Positions 23,589-32,043 are shown, counted from the stretch's first letter. The stretch is DNA of 40,663 nt from Solobacterium sp. (GCA_017432325.1 JAFRJJ010000063.1:1-40663); one strand, 5' to 3'. The notes: a model not told the origin generated them from the sequence alone. A program made the numbers and translations.

Positions 23589-25418
23589 TCATCGTCCGAG
23601 CGACTTCGGATCCACAGCATCACGGATCGCGTCGCCCATCAGATTGATGCAGATCGTACAGAGACCGAAGATCGCGGCCGGGAATACCCAGCGCCACCAG
23701 TACTGCTGTATGACGATCGAGTTGTTAGCGCCAGTAAGCATATTTCCCCATGTCGGTGTCGGCGGTGTAATGCCGAAGCCGAGATATGACAGGGATGATT
23801 CTGTCAGCATACATGTCGCAAAGCCGAGTGTTGCCTGAACCAGCAGGATCGACAGAACGTTCGGCAGGATATGCTTGAAGATGATCGTCCCTTCACGCAC
23901 ACCCATTGCCTGGGCTGCCAGGACGAACTCCTTCTCCCTTTCTGCCAGAATCTGTGCCCTGATCAGACGGCAGATACCAGTCCAGGAAAGCAGGCCGAGG
24001 ACCACCATGATCAGATACATACGCATCTGAACATCAAACCTCGTTCCGATGATCGCGCTCAGCAGCAGCGCAAACGGGAGGAACGGCAGACCGCCGATGA
24101 TCTCGGAAATACGCATTATCAGCATATCCGTCCTGCCACCGAAGTAACCGGCAAGCGCGCCGAGGATGACACCGACGATGATCGAGATGATCTCTGCGAT
24201 CGCGCCGACCGTCATTGTTGTCTTTCCGCCGTGGATGATACGGGTGAGGATATCCCTGCCCAGATCATCTGTGCCGAGCGGATGTCCTTTCAGACCCCAT
24301 GTATGGATATCTCCGGATGTCGTAACAGCATAGTTCTGGTAGAATCCGGCAAATACTGTTTCTATATCGCCTGCGTTAACGGATGCAGTGACATTTGTCT
24401 CGCCATGAGAGTTGCTTCCCCAGGAGATCACATCACCGTTTTCCATCAGTGCTGTATAGTGATATCTTCCGCCGTAAAGCTCGACCGGCTTGGAATCCGT
24501 TTCCGGTACATTTTTCTCACCGTGCGTCGCGTTTCCCCAGACCGTGATCTTTCCGTTCTGGTCGACTGCGGCCATCGTGTCGCCGCTGGCAGCGATATCG
24601 ACCACCCCGCTCTTCAGGTTTTCCGGAACGTTTGTAAAGGCATTGTTTTTCTGCAGTCCTGCATAGACAACACTTCCGTCATCGAGCAGCAGGCAGTAGT
24701 TATATGTCGCGATCGCGATCTTTTTCACTCTGCCCTGGTATTCTTTCTTGACGTCGATATCAGCCATATTTCCGTTGCCCCAGAAATAGGCATTGCCGTC
24801 CGCTGTCAGCGCTCCGCTGATCTGATATCCGGCTTCGATCTGAATGATCTCAGGCGTTCCCTTGGTACGGGAAGGCTTCAGTTCCGAAGGGATCCTGTCC
24901 TGGCCGAGACGTGTGCTGCCCCAGACATACAGGTGATTGTCCTCATCGAGTGCGACGATATGGTCATATCCTGCCGCCACATCGACGATCTTCGCATCCA
25001 GCACTTCCTGTGGGATCTTCTTCATATCGATGACATCAGTGATCTTTGTATAGCCCCATGTATAGGTATGTCCGTCCTTATCGCAGCCGACGCCGAAGGT
25101 CGGGCCGGAAGCGATCGCCTGTGTATTGTGAACCATTTCTTTCGGATAGCTCATCATCGTAGATGTAGGCGGAACATTGGTCTGTGTATTGTCGGATTCA
25201 CCAAGGTTGATCGGCACAAAATGCGGTGCGATCAGTACAAACAGGAAGATCGCAAGGAAGCCGATCAATCCTGTCATGCCCAGACGGTTGTGCAGGAAGT
25301 TGTCCAGCATCATCCTTCCGGGAGACTGGATCTGTTCCTCCGTCATGATGTCGATCTCTTTGTTTCTGTTTCCGAACAGGTTTCTCAGGAGAGAATGTCT
25401 TTTCTTATTGTCTGTCAT
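23589..25418 (-). CDS. oppC: OppC permease with a seven-blade RCC1-like propeller inserted in its first outer loop (operon 2)
   Basis: 609 residues, about twice the OppC norm. A 48-residue cytoplasmic N-terminus and TM1 (49-66) are followed by an inserted domain (about 72-376), and then by a complete OppC core starting at GHPLGTDDLGRD (378-389), with the EAA loop AAQAMGVREGTIIFKHILPN (501-520). The insert has seven repeats ending in W-G or its equivalent (YTWG 119-122, YVWG, YFWG, VYAG, TVWG, ISWG, HTWG 372-375), each preceded by an A-G/H-like turn and a D-G/N-G hairpin about 40-47 residues apart. This is the RCC1 pattern, with enough blades for a closed propeller. It lies in the TM1-TM2 loop, which faces outside. 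AAGGAGGG precedes ATG. The frame is continuous, with no sign of a broken fusion. Confidence 0.95.
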   Translation of the reverse strand: MTDNKKRHSLLRNLFGNRNKEIDIMTEEQIQSPGRMMLDNFLHNRLGMTGLIGFLAIFLFVLIAPHFVPINLGESDNTQTNVPPTSTMMSYPKEMVHNTQAIASGPTFGVGCDKDGHTYTWGYTKITDVIDMKKIPQEVLDAKIVDVAAGYDHIVALDEDNHLYVWGSTRLGQDRIPSELKPSRTKGTPEIIQIEAGYQISGALTADGNAYFWGNGNMADIDVKKEYQGRVKKIAIATYNYCLLLDDGSVVYAGLQKNNAFTNVPENLKSGVVDIAASGDTMAAVDQNGKITVWGNATHGEKNVPETDSKPVELYGGRYHYTALMENGDVISWGSNSHGETNVTASVNAGDIETVFAGFYQNYAVTTSGDIHTWGLKGHPLGTDDLGRDILTRIIHGGKTTMTVGAIAEIISIIVGVILGALAGYFGGRTDMLIMRISEIIGGLPFLPFALLLSAIIGTRFDVQMRMYLIMVVLGLLSWTGICRLIRAQILAEREKEFVLAAQAMGVREGTIIFKHILPNVLSILLVQATLGFATCMLTESSLSYLGFGITPPTPTWGNMLTGANNSIVIQQYWWRWVFPAAIFGLCTICINLMGDAIRDAVDPKSLGR

Positions 25419-25427
25419 ATTCCCTCC

Positions 25428-26444
25428 TTATTTATCGATATGGACACGCGGGTCAACGATACCGTAGCTCAGATCCATGATCAGGGCACCGACCAGCGAT
25501 ACGACGGTATAGAACATCTGGATCGCAAGTGCCAGTTCATAGTCATGGTTCTGCAGGCCTTTGATGTACAGGGAACCCATGCCATTGATATTGAATGTGT
25601 TTTCGATGATCACGGATCCGGAGAAAATACCCAGGAACCATGAAATGATCAGTGTTACAACAGGAAGAAGCGCGTTCCTCCAGGCATGTGAATAAATGAC
25701 TGCCTTTTCGCGCACACCTTTCGCACGGGCTGTCTTGATATGGTCCATGCTCAGTGCATCGATCATCGCCGCCCTGACATAACGTGTCATGCCGCCGAGT
25801 GATCCGAACGTCATGACGATCAGCGGAAGCGCAAAGTAATACAGCCTGTCGAGGAACAGTTTCATGCCGGTATAGCTCGCTCCCGGCGTACCCATGCCGG
25901 ATACCGGGAACCATCTCAGCAGTACCGCAAAGATGAATACAAATACGAGCGCAATGATATATACCGGAATACTGTATCCGATGATCGTGAATACCTGTGT
26001 GAAATTATCGAACTTTCCGCCCTTGTGCACAGCACAGTAGATTCCCAGAGGAATCGTAATGCCAAGCGCAAGGATCGTCGCGAATATATTGATGAAGATA
26101 GTCGTTTTCAGAGGCGATACTACGACCTCTATAACATTTTTCTTGAAGTACTGGGAATAACCGAAATTGCCTTCCAGCAGTCCGTAGAATTTCCCTTGCA
26201 TATTGGGGATCAGCCCCATCCAGCGCGCATAACGGATCAGTATATGATCGTCAAGTCCCATCTGTTTACGCAGATTCTGATACATCTGCTGATACGCCTC
26301 AGGTGTGAGTGAACTCTTCATCCCTTCCAGCTGGTCTCTTGCCGGGTCGGACGGAATCAGGTTGTACAGCATATACATCAGAAGAGAGACGATGAAAAAG
26401 ACAAGGATCAGATAGCCGATACGCTTAATGATATATTTTGTCAA
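25428..26444 (-). CDS. oppB: Oligopeptide ABC transporter permease OppB (operon 2)
   Basis: 338 residues. OppB pattern: KYIIKRIGYLILVFFIVSLL at the start, GNFGYSQYFKKNV in the first loop, six membrane segments, and the EAA loop (KTARAKGVREKAVIYSHAWRN). The start is TTG at 26444, the only start in frame after GGAGGAAGGGG; no ATG lies upstream before the ribosome site. TTG use may lower its translation relative to oppC (9-base gap). Partner of the propeller-bearing OppC. Confidence 0.95.
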   Translation of the reverse strand: MTKYIIKRIGYLILVFFIVSLLMYMLYNLIPSDPARDQLEGMKSSLTPEAYQQMYQNLRKQMGLDDHILIRYARWMGLIPNMQGKFYGLLEGNFGYSQYFKKNVIEVVVSPLKTTIFINIFATILALGITIPLGIYCAVHKGGKFDNFTQVFTIIGYSIPVYIIALVFVFIFAVLLRWFPVSGMGTPGASYTGMKLFLDRLYYFALPLIVMTFGSLGGMTRYVRAAMIDALSMDHIKTARAKGVREKAVIYSHAWRNALLPVVTLIISWFLGIFSGSVIIENTFNINGMGSLYIKGLQNHDYELALAIQMFYTVVSLVGALIMDLSYGIVDPRVHIDK

Positions 26445-26465
26445 AGCCCCTTCCTCCTTTTTTCG

Positions 26466-26519
26466 TTCGGTTCCTTAAAAATGAGCTCCGCAGCCGGAAT
26501 CCATTTATAAAGAACCGAA
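26466..26519 (-). promoter_or_regulatory. Long hairpin before oppB (operon 2)
   Basis: TTCGGTTCCTTA (26466-26477) pairs with TAAAGAACCGAA (26508-26519), with one mismatched or G-U position. The loop can continue to pair (TCCG/CGGA). It ends just upstream of the oppB ribosome site. Position and size match the hairpin at 18754-18810 in operon 1, though the sequence differs. Confidence 0.6.
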
Positions 26520-26536
26520 ACTCCTGAAAGACACCC

Positions 26537-26565
26537 AAACCAGCAGGGCAATGCCCTGCTGGTTT
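26537..26565 (-). promoter_or_regulatory. GC-rich hairpin after oppA (operon 2), no T-tract
   Basis: A perfect 13-bp stem AAACCAGCAGGGC / GCCCTGCTGGTTT with a 3-nt loop lies 41 bases after the oppA stop and has no T-run. It has the same place and design as 18819-18855 in operon 1, consistent with protecting the oppA message. Confidence 0.65.
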
Positions 26566-26605
26566 CAGGTCTTTATTACTATTTGATGATCTTAAGATTC
26601 AGCAA

Positions 26606-28543
26606 TTATTCAACTGTTGCGTATACAACTGCCTGGTCAAAGTCAAACAGGGAGTTGCATTCCAGATTCTGGATCTTGTCGTTCATGACATCATAGTAAA
26701 CGTTGGAGTACAGAGGTACTTCAGGCAGATAGTCATTCCATTCATCAATGAAGTCGACCCACAGCTTCAGATAAGCTTCATCATCGCCTGCTTCTACGCT
26801 GTAAACCATGTCCATGGAAAGCTGGTTCAGAAGTTCATCGTCTGTGAAGTTTGTGTTGTAGCCCATTTCATATTCTTCAGGATTGCTTGCCTTTGTGACC
26901 CAGTTGAAGGACTGGTCATAAGCTGCCGTGAAGTTTGTAGCGAGGTTGTACATGCAGTATGTAGGTACGCCGTACTGTTCGCCCTGGGATGCGTCACGAT
27001 ACATGTAGTTCAGAAGGTCGGAAAAGCTCATGACGTTCTGGTTGATCTTCATACCTGCCTGTGCAGTCTGGTCGCCGTTTGCCAGCATGACAGCCAGCAG
27101 TTCGGATACGGAGTTTCCTTCGGAAGAGGACCACTCAATGATCAGAGGCATCAGGATCCTGCCGTCAGCCAGTGTAACGTTGTGCTGATATGTACCTGCT
27201 TCTTCAGGTGTTACTTCCTTATAACGGATACCGGATTCATACGGATCGCCGTTTTCGTTGAGGACCCAGCCGTCAGCTTCGAGTTCAGCGATTGCGTTAT
27301 CAAGGCTGTATGCATATGTTTCCAGCTTTTCAGCCAGCTCAGCCTTGGAATCCTGGTACATCCACATAGCCAGTCCATAAGGACCGTCTACGACGGAACC
27401 GTAACCTGCGCAGAATGTATTTGCGAAATCATTTCTGTCAAGCAGATATGCAACAGCGTGACGGACAGCCTTGAACTGTGTCGGGCCGAAGTCGCACTGG
27501 AACATCAGCTTGCCATAGCCGTTTCTTTCATAGGAAACAGTCTTGAAGCCGCCTGCTTCAACCATGTCAAGAGCAGAGTCGACCTGGTTGCCGTCTGTCA
27601 GAGAGGACAGGAAGTCAACAGAACCTGTCTTCAGTTCATCGAGCATTGTTTCCTGGTTAGCCTTCTTAACGATGATCGTTTCTACGCTCGGTTTAACACC
27701 TTCGAAGTTGCCTGCATAGTTTTCGTTGATCTTCAGAACTGCAGTCAGAGCAGCCTGGTCGAATTCAACCAGCGTATACGGACCGGCGGAAATACGGCCG
27801 TCATAAATGAATCTGGAAGCGTCTACGCCGTCTTTTGTCAGTTCGCCGCCGTCCAGGTATGCGCCGTTTCCGTCATCCTTGACAGTCAGTTCAGCGTCAC
27901 TGTACATCTTCAGTGACAGCGGTCTGAGTGTTGCATATGTCTGTTCATAGTAGTAAGGAACATAGTCTGAATTGATGCGGATACTGTATGTATAGTCATC
28001 AAGGAGTCTGATGCCGGACAGTTCCTTTGTCTCGCCGCTCTGATATGTATCGGAACCGTAAAGGATCGCTGTCGATACTTTAGCGCCGTCTTCCAGGACT
28101 GCCGGAGAATACTGTACGAGCGCATAAGCAACATAGTTGGAAGCGTCGATCGGATCGCCGTTATTGAACTTCAGGCCTTCCTTGATCTTAACTGTAAATG
28201 TTTTTGTTCCGTCTTCGTTTTCTTCTGTTTCGATGCCTGCGCATACAGAAGCGTTTTCAACGAATTCGCCTGCCTGATTGGATACTACTACGTCGTAGTC
28301 ATCGATCAGGGAACGTACGAGTTTGTCGCTGGCGTTGTTTGTCCACCATGCGTTGCCCAGGTCACCGCTCAGTTCTGTTGTGGAACCGTAGATGATCTGA
28401 TTCAGAGTTTCAGCTGCAGGCTCTGCACTTTCAGGTGCAGGAGTACTGCTGGATGTGTCTGATCCTGCCGGTGAAGTCTGTGAGCAGCCTGCCAGAATCA
28501 GCGCTGCACTCAGGGCACAACCAAACAATTTGATGTTTTTCAT
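26606..28543 (-). CDS. oppA: Oligopeptide-binding lipoprotein OppA (operon 2)
   Basis: 645 residues, larger than the OppA of operon 1 (560). The signal ends in LILAGC (Cys20), followed by a Ser/Thr/Pro/Ala linker to about 45. The SBP5 body includes FTVKIKEGLKFNNGDPIDASNYVAYAL and KAVRHAVAYLLDRNDFA. The extra length is in the second half (about 430-560). It captures peptide for the operon 2 transporter and must dock beside the RCC1-like domain of its OppC. ATG at 28543 has AGGAGGG 7 bases upstream; the frame upstream to 28576 runs into the leader hairpin region. Confidence 0.95.
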   Translation of the reverse strand: MKNIKLFGCALSAALILAGCSQTSPAGSDTSSSTPAPESAEPAAETLNQIIYGSTTELSGDLGNAWWTNNASDKLVRSLIDDYDVVVSNQAGEFVENASVCAGIETEENEDGTKTFTVKIKEGLKFNNGDPIDASNYVAYALVQYSPAVLEDGAKVSTAILYGSDTYQSGETKELSGIRLLDDYTYSIRINSDYVPYYYEQTYATLRPLSLKMYSDAELTVKDDGNGAYLDGGELTKDGVDASRFIYDGRISAGPYTLVEFDQAALTAVLKINENYAGNFEGVKPSVETIIVKKANQETMLDELKTGSVDFLSSLTDGNQVDSALDMVEAGGFKTVSYERNGYGKLMFQCDFGPTQFKAVRHAVAYLLDRNDFANTFCAGYGSVVDGPYGLAMWMYQDSKAELAEKLETYAYSLDNAIAELEADGWVLNENGDPYESGIRYKEVTPEEAGTYQHNVTLADGRILMPLIIEWSSSEGNSVSELLAVMLANGDQTAQAGMKINQNVMSFSDLLNYMYRDASQGEQYGVPTYCMYNLATNFTAAYDQSFNWVTKASNPEEYEMGYNTNFTDDELLNQLSMDMVYSVEAGDDEAYLKLWVDFIDEWNDYLPEVPLYSNVYYDVMNDKIQNLECNSLFDFDQAVVYATVE

Positions 28544-28576
28544 TTTCTTCCCTCCTGCAATTTCTGCCATAGTCAA

Positions 28577-28611
28577 AAGATTTTATCAAATCGTTTATTT
28601 GCTAAAATCTT
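28577..28611 (-). promoter_or_regulatory. 5' leader hairpin of oppA (operon 2)
   Basis: AAGATTTTATCAAAT (28577-28591) pairs with ATTTGCTAAAATCTT (28597-28611): a 15-bp stem with one mismatch and a 5-nt loop. It lies between the promoter and the ribosome site. It may be a binding site, a stability element or a weak attenuator. Confidence 0.5.
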
Positions 28612-28634
28612 CACGACAGAATAATGCAGTGTCA

Positions 28635-28664
28635 ATTATAACCCTCATAAATATTCTGCGTCAA
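28635..28664 (-). promoter_or_regulatory. Promoter of opp operon 2
   Basis: TTGACG (28664-28659), an 18-bp spacer and consensus TATAAT (28640-28635). This is the best promoter in the window, giving a leader of about 85 bases. The 413-base gap 28544-28956 otherwise holds the leader hairpin, an AT-rich upstream part with a small inverted repeat (AATGAC / GTCATT, 28730-28746) and the pepF terminator. I see no gene in it. Confidence 0.75.
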
Positions 28665-28910
28665 TGAATGATGGTATTGATATACGATGATTTTACTTAT
28701 TATTCTTAATTTATGTGCTTTTGTATAAAAATGACTAAATGTCATTATTTTTAATATTCTGAGTTTTGTATTATAAATAATTTGTCTGAAGTCACTCATT
28801 GAAAACTGAAGATTTACGCTTCGGATCATATCAGCGGATCATCTGTACATCCGGCTGCCGGATAACTGCGTGCGATCCCGGAATTTTGTCGTTTTTACAG
28901 CTGAAATCAG

Positions 28911-28935
28911 TAAAAAAGAGGATCTTTCGATCCTC
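28911..28935 (-). terminator. Rho-independent terminator after pepF
   Basis: On the minus strand GAGGATC-GAAA-GATCCTC followed by six T residues. Confidence 0.9.
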
Positions 28936-28956
28936 CGGTGTTTCGATCATATTTGA

Positions 28957-30663
28957 TCAGTGAATATTGCTCAGATCATATTCCGCAAGGAATGTCCGGG
29001 CTTTTGCGCATACTTTTTCCAGTGTTTCTTCATCAAACGGGCTTTCCAGTCCCGCTTCTTTCAGCAGCTCCGTAAAGACTTTACTTCCGCCCATGCTTGT
29101 ATATGCCATGTAATGATCCCATGCATTTGTCCTGTTTTCCCTGATCATCGCCCAGAATTCCAGTGCTACGGTCTGCGCCAGGCAGTAGTCGATATAGTAG
29201 AACGGACTGGAATAGATATGGTGCTTCAGCTGCCAGTGTTCACCGTCCGCATAGAACGGGATCTCTCCGTCCAGGCGTTCCCACGGCATATAAACACCCA
29301 TCAGGCGTTTCCATGTATCATGGCGTTCACGCGGTGTCATTTCCGGATGAGCGTATACTTCATGCTGGAAATGATCGACCAGTGTTCCGTACGGAATAAA
29401 CTGCAGTGCACCTGCCAGATGGCTGTAGCGGAACTTTGCGGCATCTTCTCCGAAGAAGTCCTCTGCCCAGTCTTCCGCAAAGAATTCCATTGACATGGAA
29501 TGCACTTCACAGGATTCCATGGTCGGCCAGATCGTTTCATACGGTACACGTTTTCTGTTCAGCCAGCCTTCAAATGCATGGCCCGCTTCATGTGTAACGA
29601 CCTCAACATCGTGCTGTGTACCGTTGAAGTTCGCAAAGATAAACGGCATTTCATAATCATAGATGCTCGTGCAGTAACCGCCGCCTGATTTTCCTTCCGT
29701 CGACAGGACATCCAGCATCTTTCCTTCCAGCATCGCTGTAAAGAACTCTTTCGTTTCGGGTGAAAGCTCACTGTAGAACTTCAGGCCTGCATTCAGGATA
29801 TCGTCTGCGTCTCCGGCAGGCTTAGGGTTGCCCGAACGGAAGGAGAGCTCATTGTCCGCAAAGCTCATAGGATAAGCCTTGCCCAGACGCTCTGCCTGCT
29901 GCCTGTATACGAGTTCCGCTGCCGGAACCACATATTTGCGGACTGCTTCACGAAATTTCGCAATATCGTTCTGATCATAGCAGTTTCTGCCCATACGGTA
30001 ATAACCCAGCTGTGTATAACCGTCATATCCGAGCTTTCTGCCCATTTCATCGCGCAGATGAACAAGCTCATCATAAATACGGTCCATTTCGGGCTGGTTC
30101 TGCTTATACCATGTACCTTCAGCGATCCATGCCTTCAGTCTTCGATCATCATCCGGATCTGTTTTGAACGGTGTCATCTGTGACAGCGTATAGTTCTTCC
30201 CTTCAAATTCCACCTGTGCGGAAGCCAGGAGGTCTTCGTATTCCCTTGCAAGCAGGTTCTCCTTCTGCATGAGCGGGATCAGTTCCGGCGAGAAGGACTT
30301 CAGCTCGATCTCCGCGTTCACAAAGATCAGGTCTCCGTATTCATTGACAAAGTCCTGACGGAACGGGGATGCCAGCAGTGCCATCGTAAACGCCTGCAGA
30401 TACTGCTGAAGTTCAGGAAGCGATCTGTTCCAGAATTTGGATTCCGCATCATAGAATTCATCCTTTGTATTGATGTCATGACGGATCGAAGAGATCACCT
30501 CTGCTGTCGCGACATGCTTGTAGAGCGTATCCTTATCCAGGAATGCCTGTCTTGCCTCAGCATATGTTCCGGCATTCTTAAACCGTTCCGTGATCTCTGT
30601 GAACTGCTTCTTCACAGCGTCCAGGTCCGGCCGCTGATATTTCATTTCCTGAAACGTAATCAT
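28957..30663 (-). CDS. pepF: M3-family oligoendopeptidase (PepF-like)
   Basis: 568 residues, a cytoplasmic zinc peptidase that cuts imported oligopeptides. The HEAGH zinc motif is at 358-362 and the third ligand is probably E386 in the MESCEVHSMSMEFF segment. YYIDYCLAQTVALEFW near the C-terminus is typical of the pepF branch. ATG at 30663 has GGAGG 6 bases upstream, so the first four codons of the longer frame are excluded. It lies directly upstream of the opp operons in transcription order and is probably functionally linked to them, though it has its own terminator. Confidence 0.95.
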   Translation of the reverse strand: MITFQEMKYQRPDLDAVKKQFTEITERFKNAGTYAEARQAFLDKDTLYKHVATAEVISSIRHDINTKDEFYDAESKFWNRSLPELQQYLQAFTMALLASPFRQDFVNEYGDLIFVNAEIELKSFSPELIPLMQKENLLAREYEDLLASAQVEFEGKNYTLSQMTPFKTDPDDDRRLKAWIAEGTWYKQNQPEMDRIYDELVHLRDEMGRKLGYDGYTQLGYYRMGRNCYDQNDIAKFREAVRKYVVPAAELVYRQQAERLGKAYPMSFADNELSFRSGNPKPAGDADDILNAGLKFYSELSPETKEFFTAMLEGKMLDVLSTEGKSGGGYCTSIYDYEMPFIFANFNGTQHDVEVVTHEAGHAFEGWLNRKRVPYETIWPTMESCEVHSMSMEFFAEDWAEDFFGEDAAKFRYSHLAGALQFIPYGTLVDHFQHEVYAHPEMTPRERHDTWKRLMGVYMPWERLDGEIPFYADGEHWQLKHHIYSSPFYYIDYCLAQTVALEFWAMIRENRTNAWDHYMAYTSMGGSKVFTELLKEAGLESPFDEETLEKVCAKARTFLAEYDLSNIH

Positions 30664-30705
30664 ATTTACCTCCAATTGATTCTGTTGTTTTTCGCTGTCA
30701 TGTTA

Positions 30706-30711
30706 TATAAT
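30706..30711 (+). promoter_or_regulatory. -10 box of the tRNA-Ser gene, in an AT-rich divergent region
   Basis: TATAAT at 30706-30711, 16 bases before the tRNA. A -35 is unclear (TTGTTT at 30685 gives a short 15-bp spacer). The same AT-rich block (ATTATATAA on the minus strand) is the only candidate -10 for pepF. Confidence 0.5.
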
Positions 30712-30726
30712 TTCTATTGCACAAAC

Positions 30727-30815
30727 GGAGAAGTACCCAAGCGGCTGAAGGGACTGGTTTCGAAAACCAGCAGACGTGAGAGCGTGCGGGGGTTCGAATC
30801 CCCCCTTCTCCGCCA
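30727..30815 (+). tRNA. tRNA-Ser(CGA)
   Basis: An 89-base cloverleaf. The acceptor stem is GGAGAAG / CTTCTCC, and the discriminator G and CCA are encoded. The anticodon stem is CTGGT / ACCAG with loop TTCGAAA, giving anticodon CGA (codon UCG). A long variable arm typical of serine tRNAs is followed by the T-arm GGGGGTTCGAATCCCCC. It is transcribed rightward, against the surrounding genes. Confidence 0.96.
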
Positions 30816-30820
30816 TCTGA

Positions 30821-30843
30821 CGGCTTGTATGAGCCGCTTTTTT
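30821..30843 (+). terminator. Terminator of the tRNA-Ser gene
   Basis: CGGCT-TGTATG-AGCCG followed by CTTTTTT. The stop codon of the leftward M20 gene lies at its end. Confidence 0.8.
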
Positions 30844-32017
30844 ATTTGCTGTTGAGATGATCCAGGGCATCCAGGACAAACTGGACTTCCGTTGTCATGC
30901 CTGTTACGATCGCCTCTTCTTTGAAATTGACATAACTGCTGTGCAGAGGATACCCTCCGTCACATCCTAGATGTCCGAAGATGATCGGCGCATATTCACC
31001 GTATTCAGAGAAATCTTCCCCGATCATCGCCATTTTGCTTTCTCTCCAGTCTTCCGGCTTCAGCAGGATTTTGTCTGCTGCTCCTTTCAGGACGTTATAT
31101 GCCGTATCATCATTGATCAGCGGTTTGCATACACGGTCGATCCGTACTTCCGCAGTGCATTTCAGCGCTTCGGCTGTATGTTTCGCGACACGTTCCATTG
31201 CCTGAGGGATCATATCATAGACATCTCTGTCAAATGACCTGCATGTGCCTTCCAGTACCGCTTCCTGGGAAATGATGTTGAACGCATTGCCTGAATGCAT
31301 GGACCCAATCGTAACGACGAGCGGTTTCATCGGATCGCATTCCCTTGAGACCATTGTCTGAAGATTCAGGGCAATGAATGCCGCGGCGATCGTCGCGTCA
31401 CATCCGTCCTGCGGTGTCGCTCCGTGTGCGCCTGTTCCCTTGATCGTGATCCAGAAATGATCTACCGCAGCCCAGTCGGATCCTCTTCTGACATTCAGTG
31501 TATGGGATGGTGCCAGCGGTTCCACATGCAGCGCAAAAGCCATGCCGACGCCGTCCATTGCGCCATGTTCAATCATATAACGTGCCCCGATGCCGAGCTC
31601 CTCAGCAGGCTGGAAGATCAGCCTGACAGACCCGTTGAGTTCATTTCTGATCGACTGCAGGATCCTTGCTGTTCCGAGAAGCGTTGAAGTGTGGATATCA
31701 TGGCCGCACGCATGCATCTTACCGTCATATGTGCTTTTGAACGGCAGATCCGTTCTTTCTTCTGTGCACAGCGCGTCCATATCCGCTCTCAGCATGACCA
31801 TCTTGTCGGAATCGCCTTTTTCACCTTTGATGTCCGCGATCACTCCGTTGTTTCCGACCATACGGTAAGGAATACCCAGTTTTTCAAGCTCAGCTGCTAC
31901 GACTCCCGCCGTACGGACTGTGTCCATTCCGACTTCCGGATGCGCATGAATATCGCGTCTGATCACCAGAACATCAGGAAGGATCTCCTCAGCAAATTGC
32001 CGGATCGTTTGTTTCAT
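30842..32017 (-). CDS. M20-family amidohydrolase (AbgB/HipO-like)
   Basis: 391 residues. M20D features: RRDIHAHPEVG (20-30), the metal-binding MHACGHDIHT (C104, H106), PAEE (E139, E140) and ALHVEP (H164). A dimerisation lid domain sits in the middle and GEDFSEY near the C-terminus. Members remove acyl or peptide groups from N-substituted amino acids. The substrate could be N-acetylated amino acids, hippurate-like compounds or aminobenzoyl-glutamate. ATG at 32017 has CAGGTAATG before it, with TATAAT at 32049-32044. Single gene, convergent with tRNA-Ser. Confidence 0.92.
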   Translation of the reverse strand: MKQTIRQFAEEILPDVLVIRRDIHAHPEVGMDTVRTAGVVAAELEKLGIPYRMVGNNGVIADIKGEKGDSDKMVMLRADMDALCTEERTDLPFKSTYDGKMHACGHDIHTSTLLGTARILQSIRNELNGSVRLIFQPAEELGIGARYMIEHGAMDGVGMAFALHVEPLAPSHTLNVRRGSDWAAVDHFWITIKGTGAHGATPQDGCDATIAAAFIALNLQTMVSRECDPMKPLVVTIGSMHSGNAFNIISQEAVLEGTCRSFDRDVYDMIPQAMERVAKHTAEALKCTAEVRIDRVCKPLINDDTAYNVLKGAADKILLKPEDWRESKMAMIGEDFSEYGEYAPIIFGHLGCDGGYPLHSSYVNFKEEAIVTGMTTEVQFVLDALDHLNSK

Positions 32018-32043
32018 ATCATTACCTGCTCTTTCAAGTGTTT

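Noticed and set aside
23871..25643. 590-codon open frame on the plus strand across oppC/oppB of operon 2
   Set aside because: It is the antisense shadow of the RCC1-bearing OppC and OppB, has no ribosome site, shows low-complexity His/Asp/Arg composition and matches no family.
28632..28829. 65-codon minus-strand frame upstream of oppA of operon 2
   Set aside because: It covers the strong promoter of opp operon 2 and has an AT-driven composition without a ribosome site.
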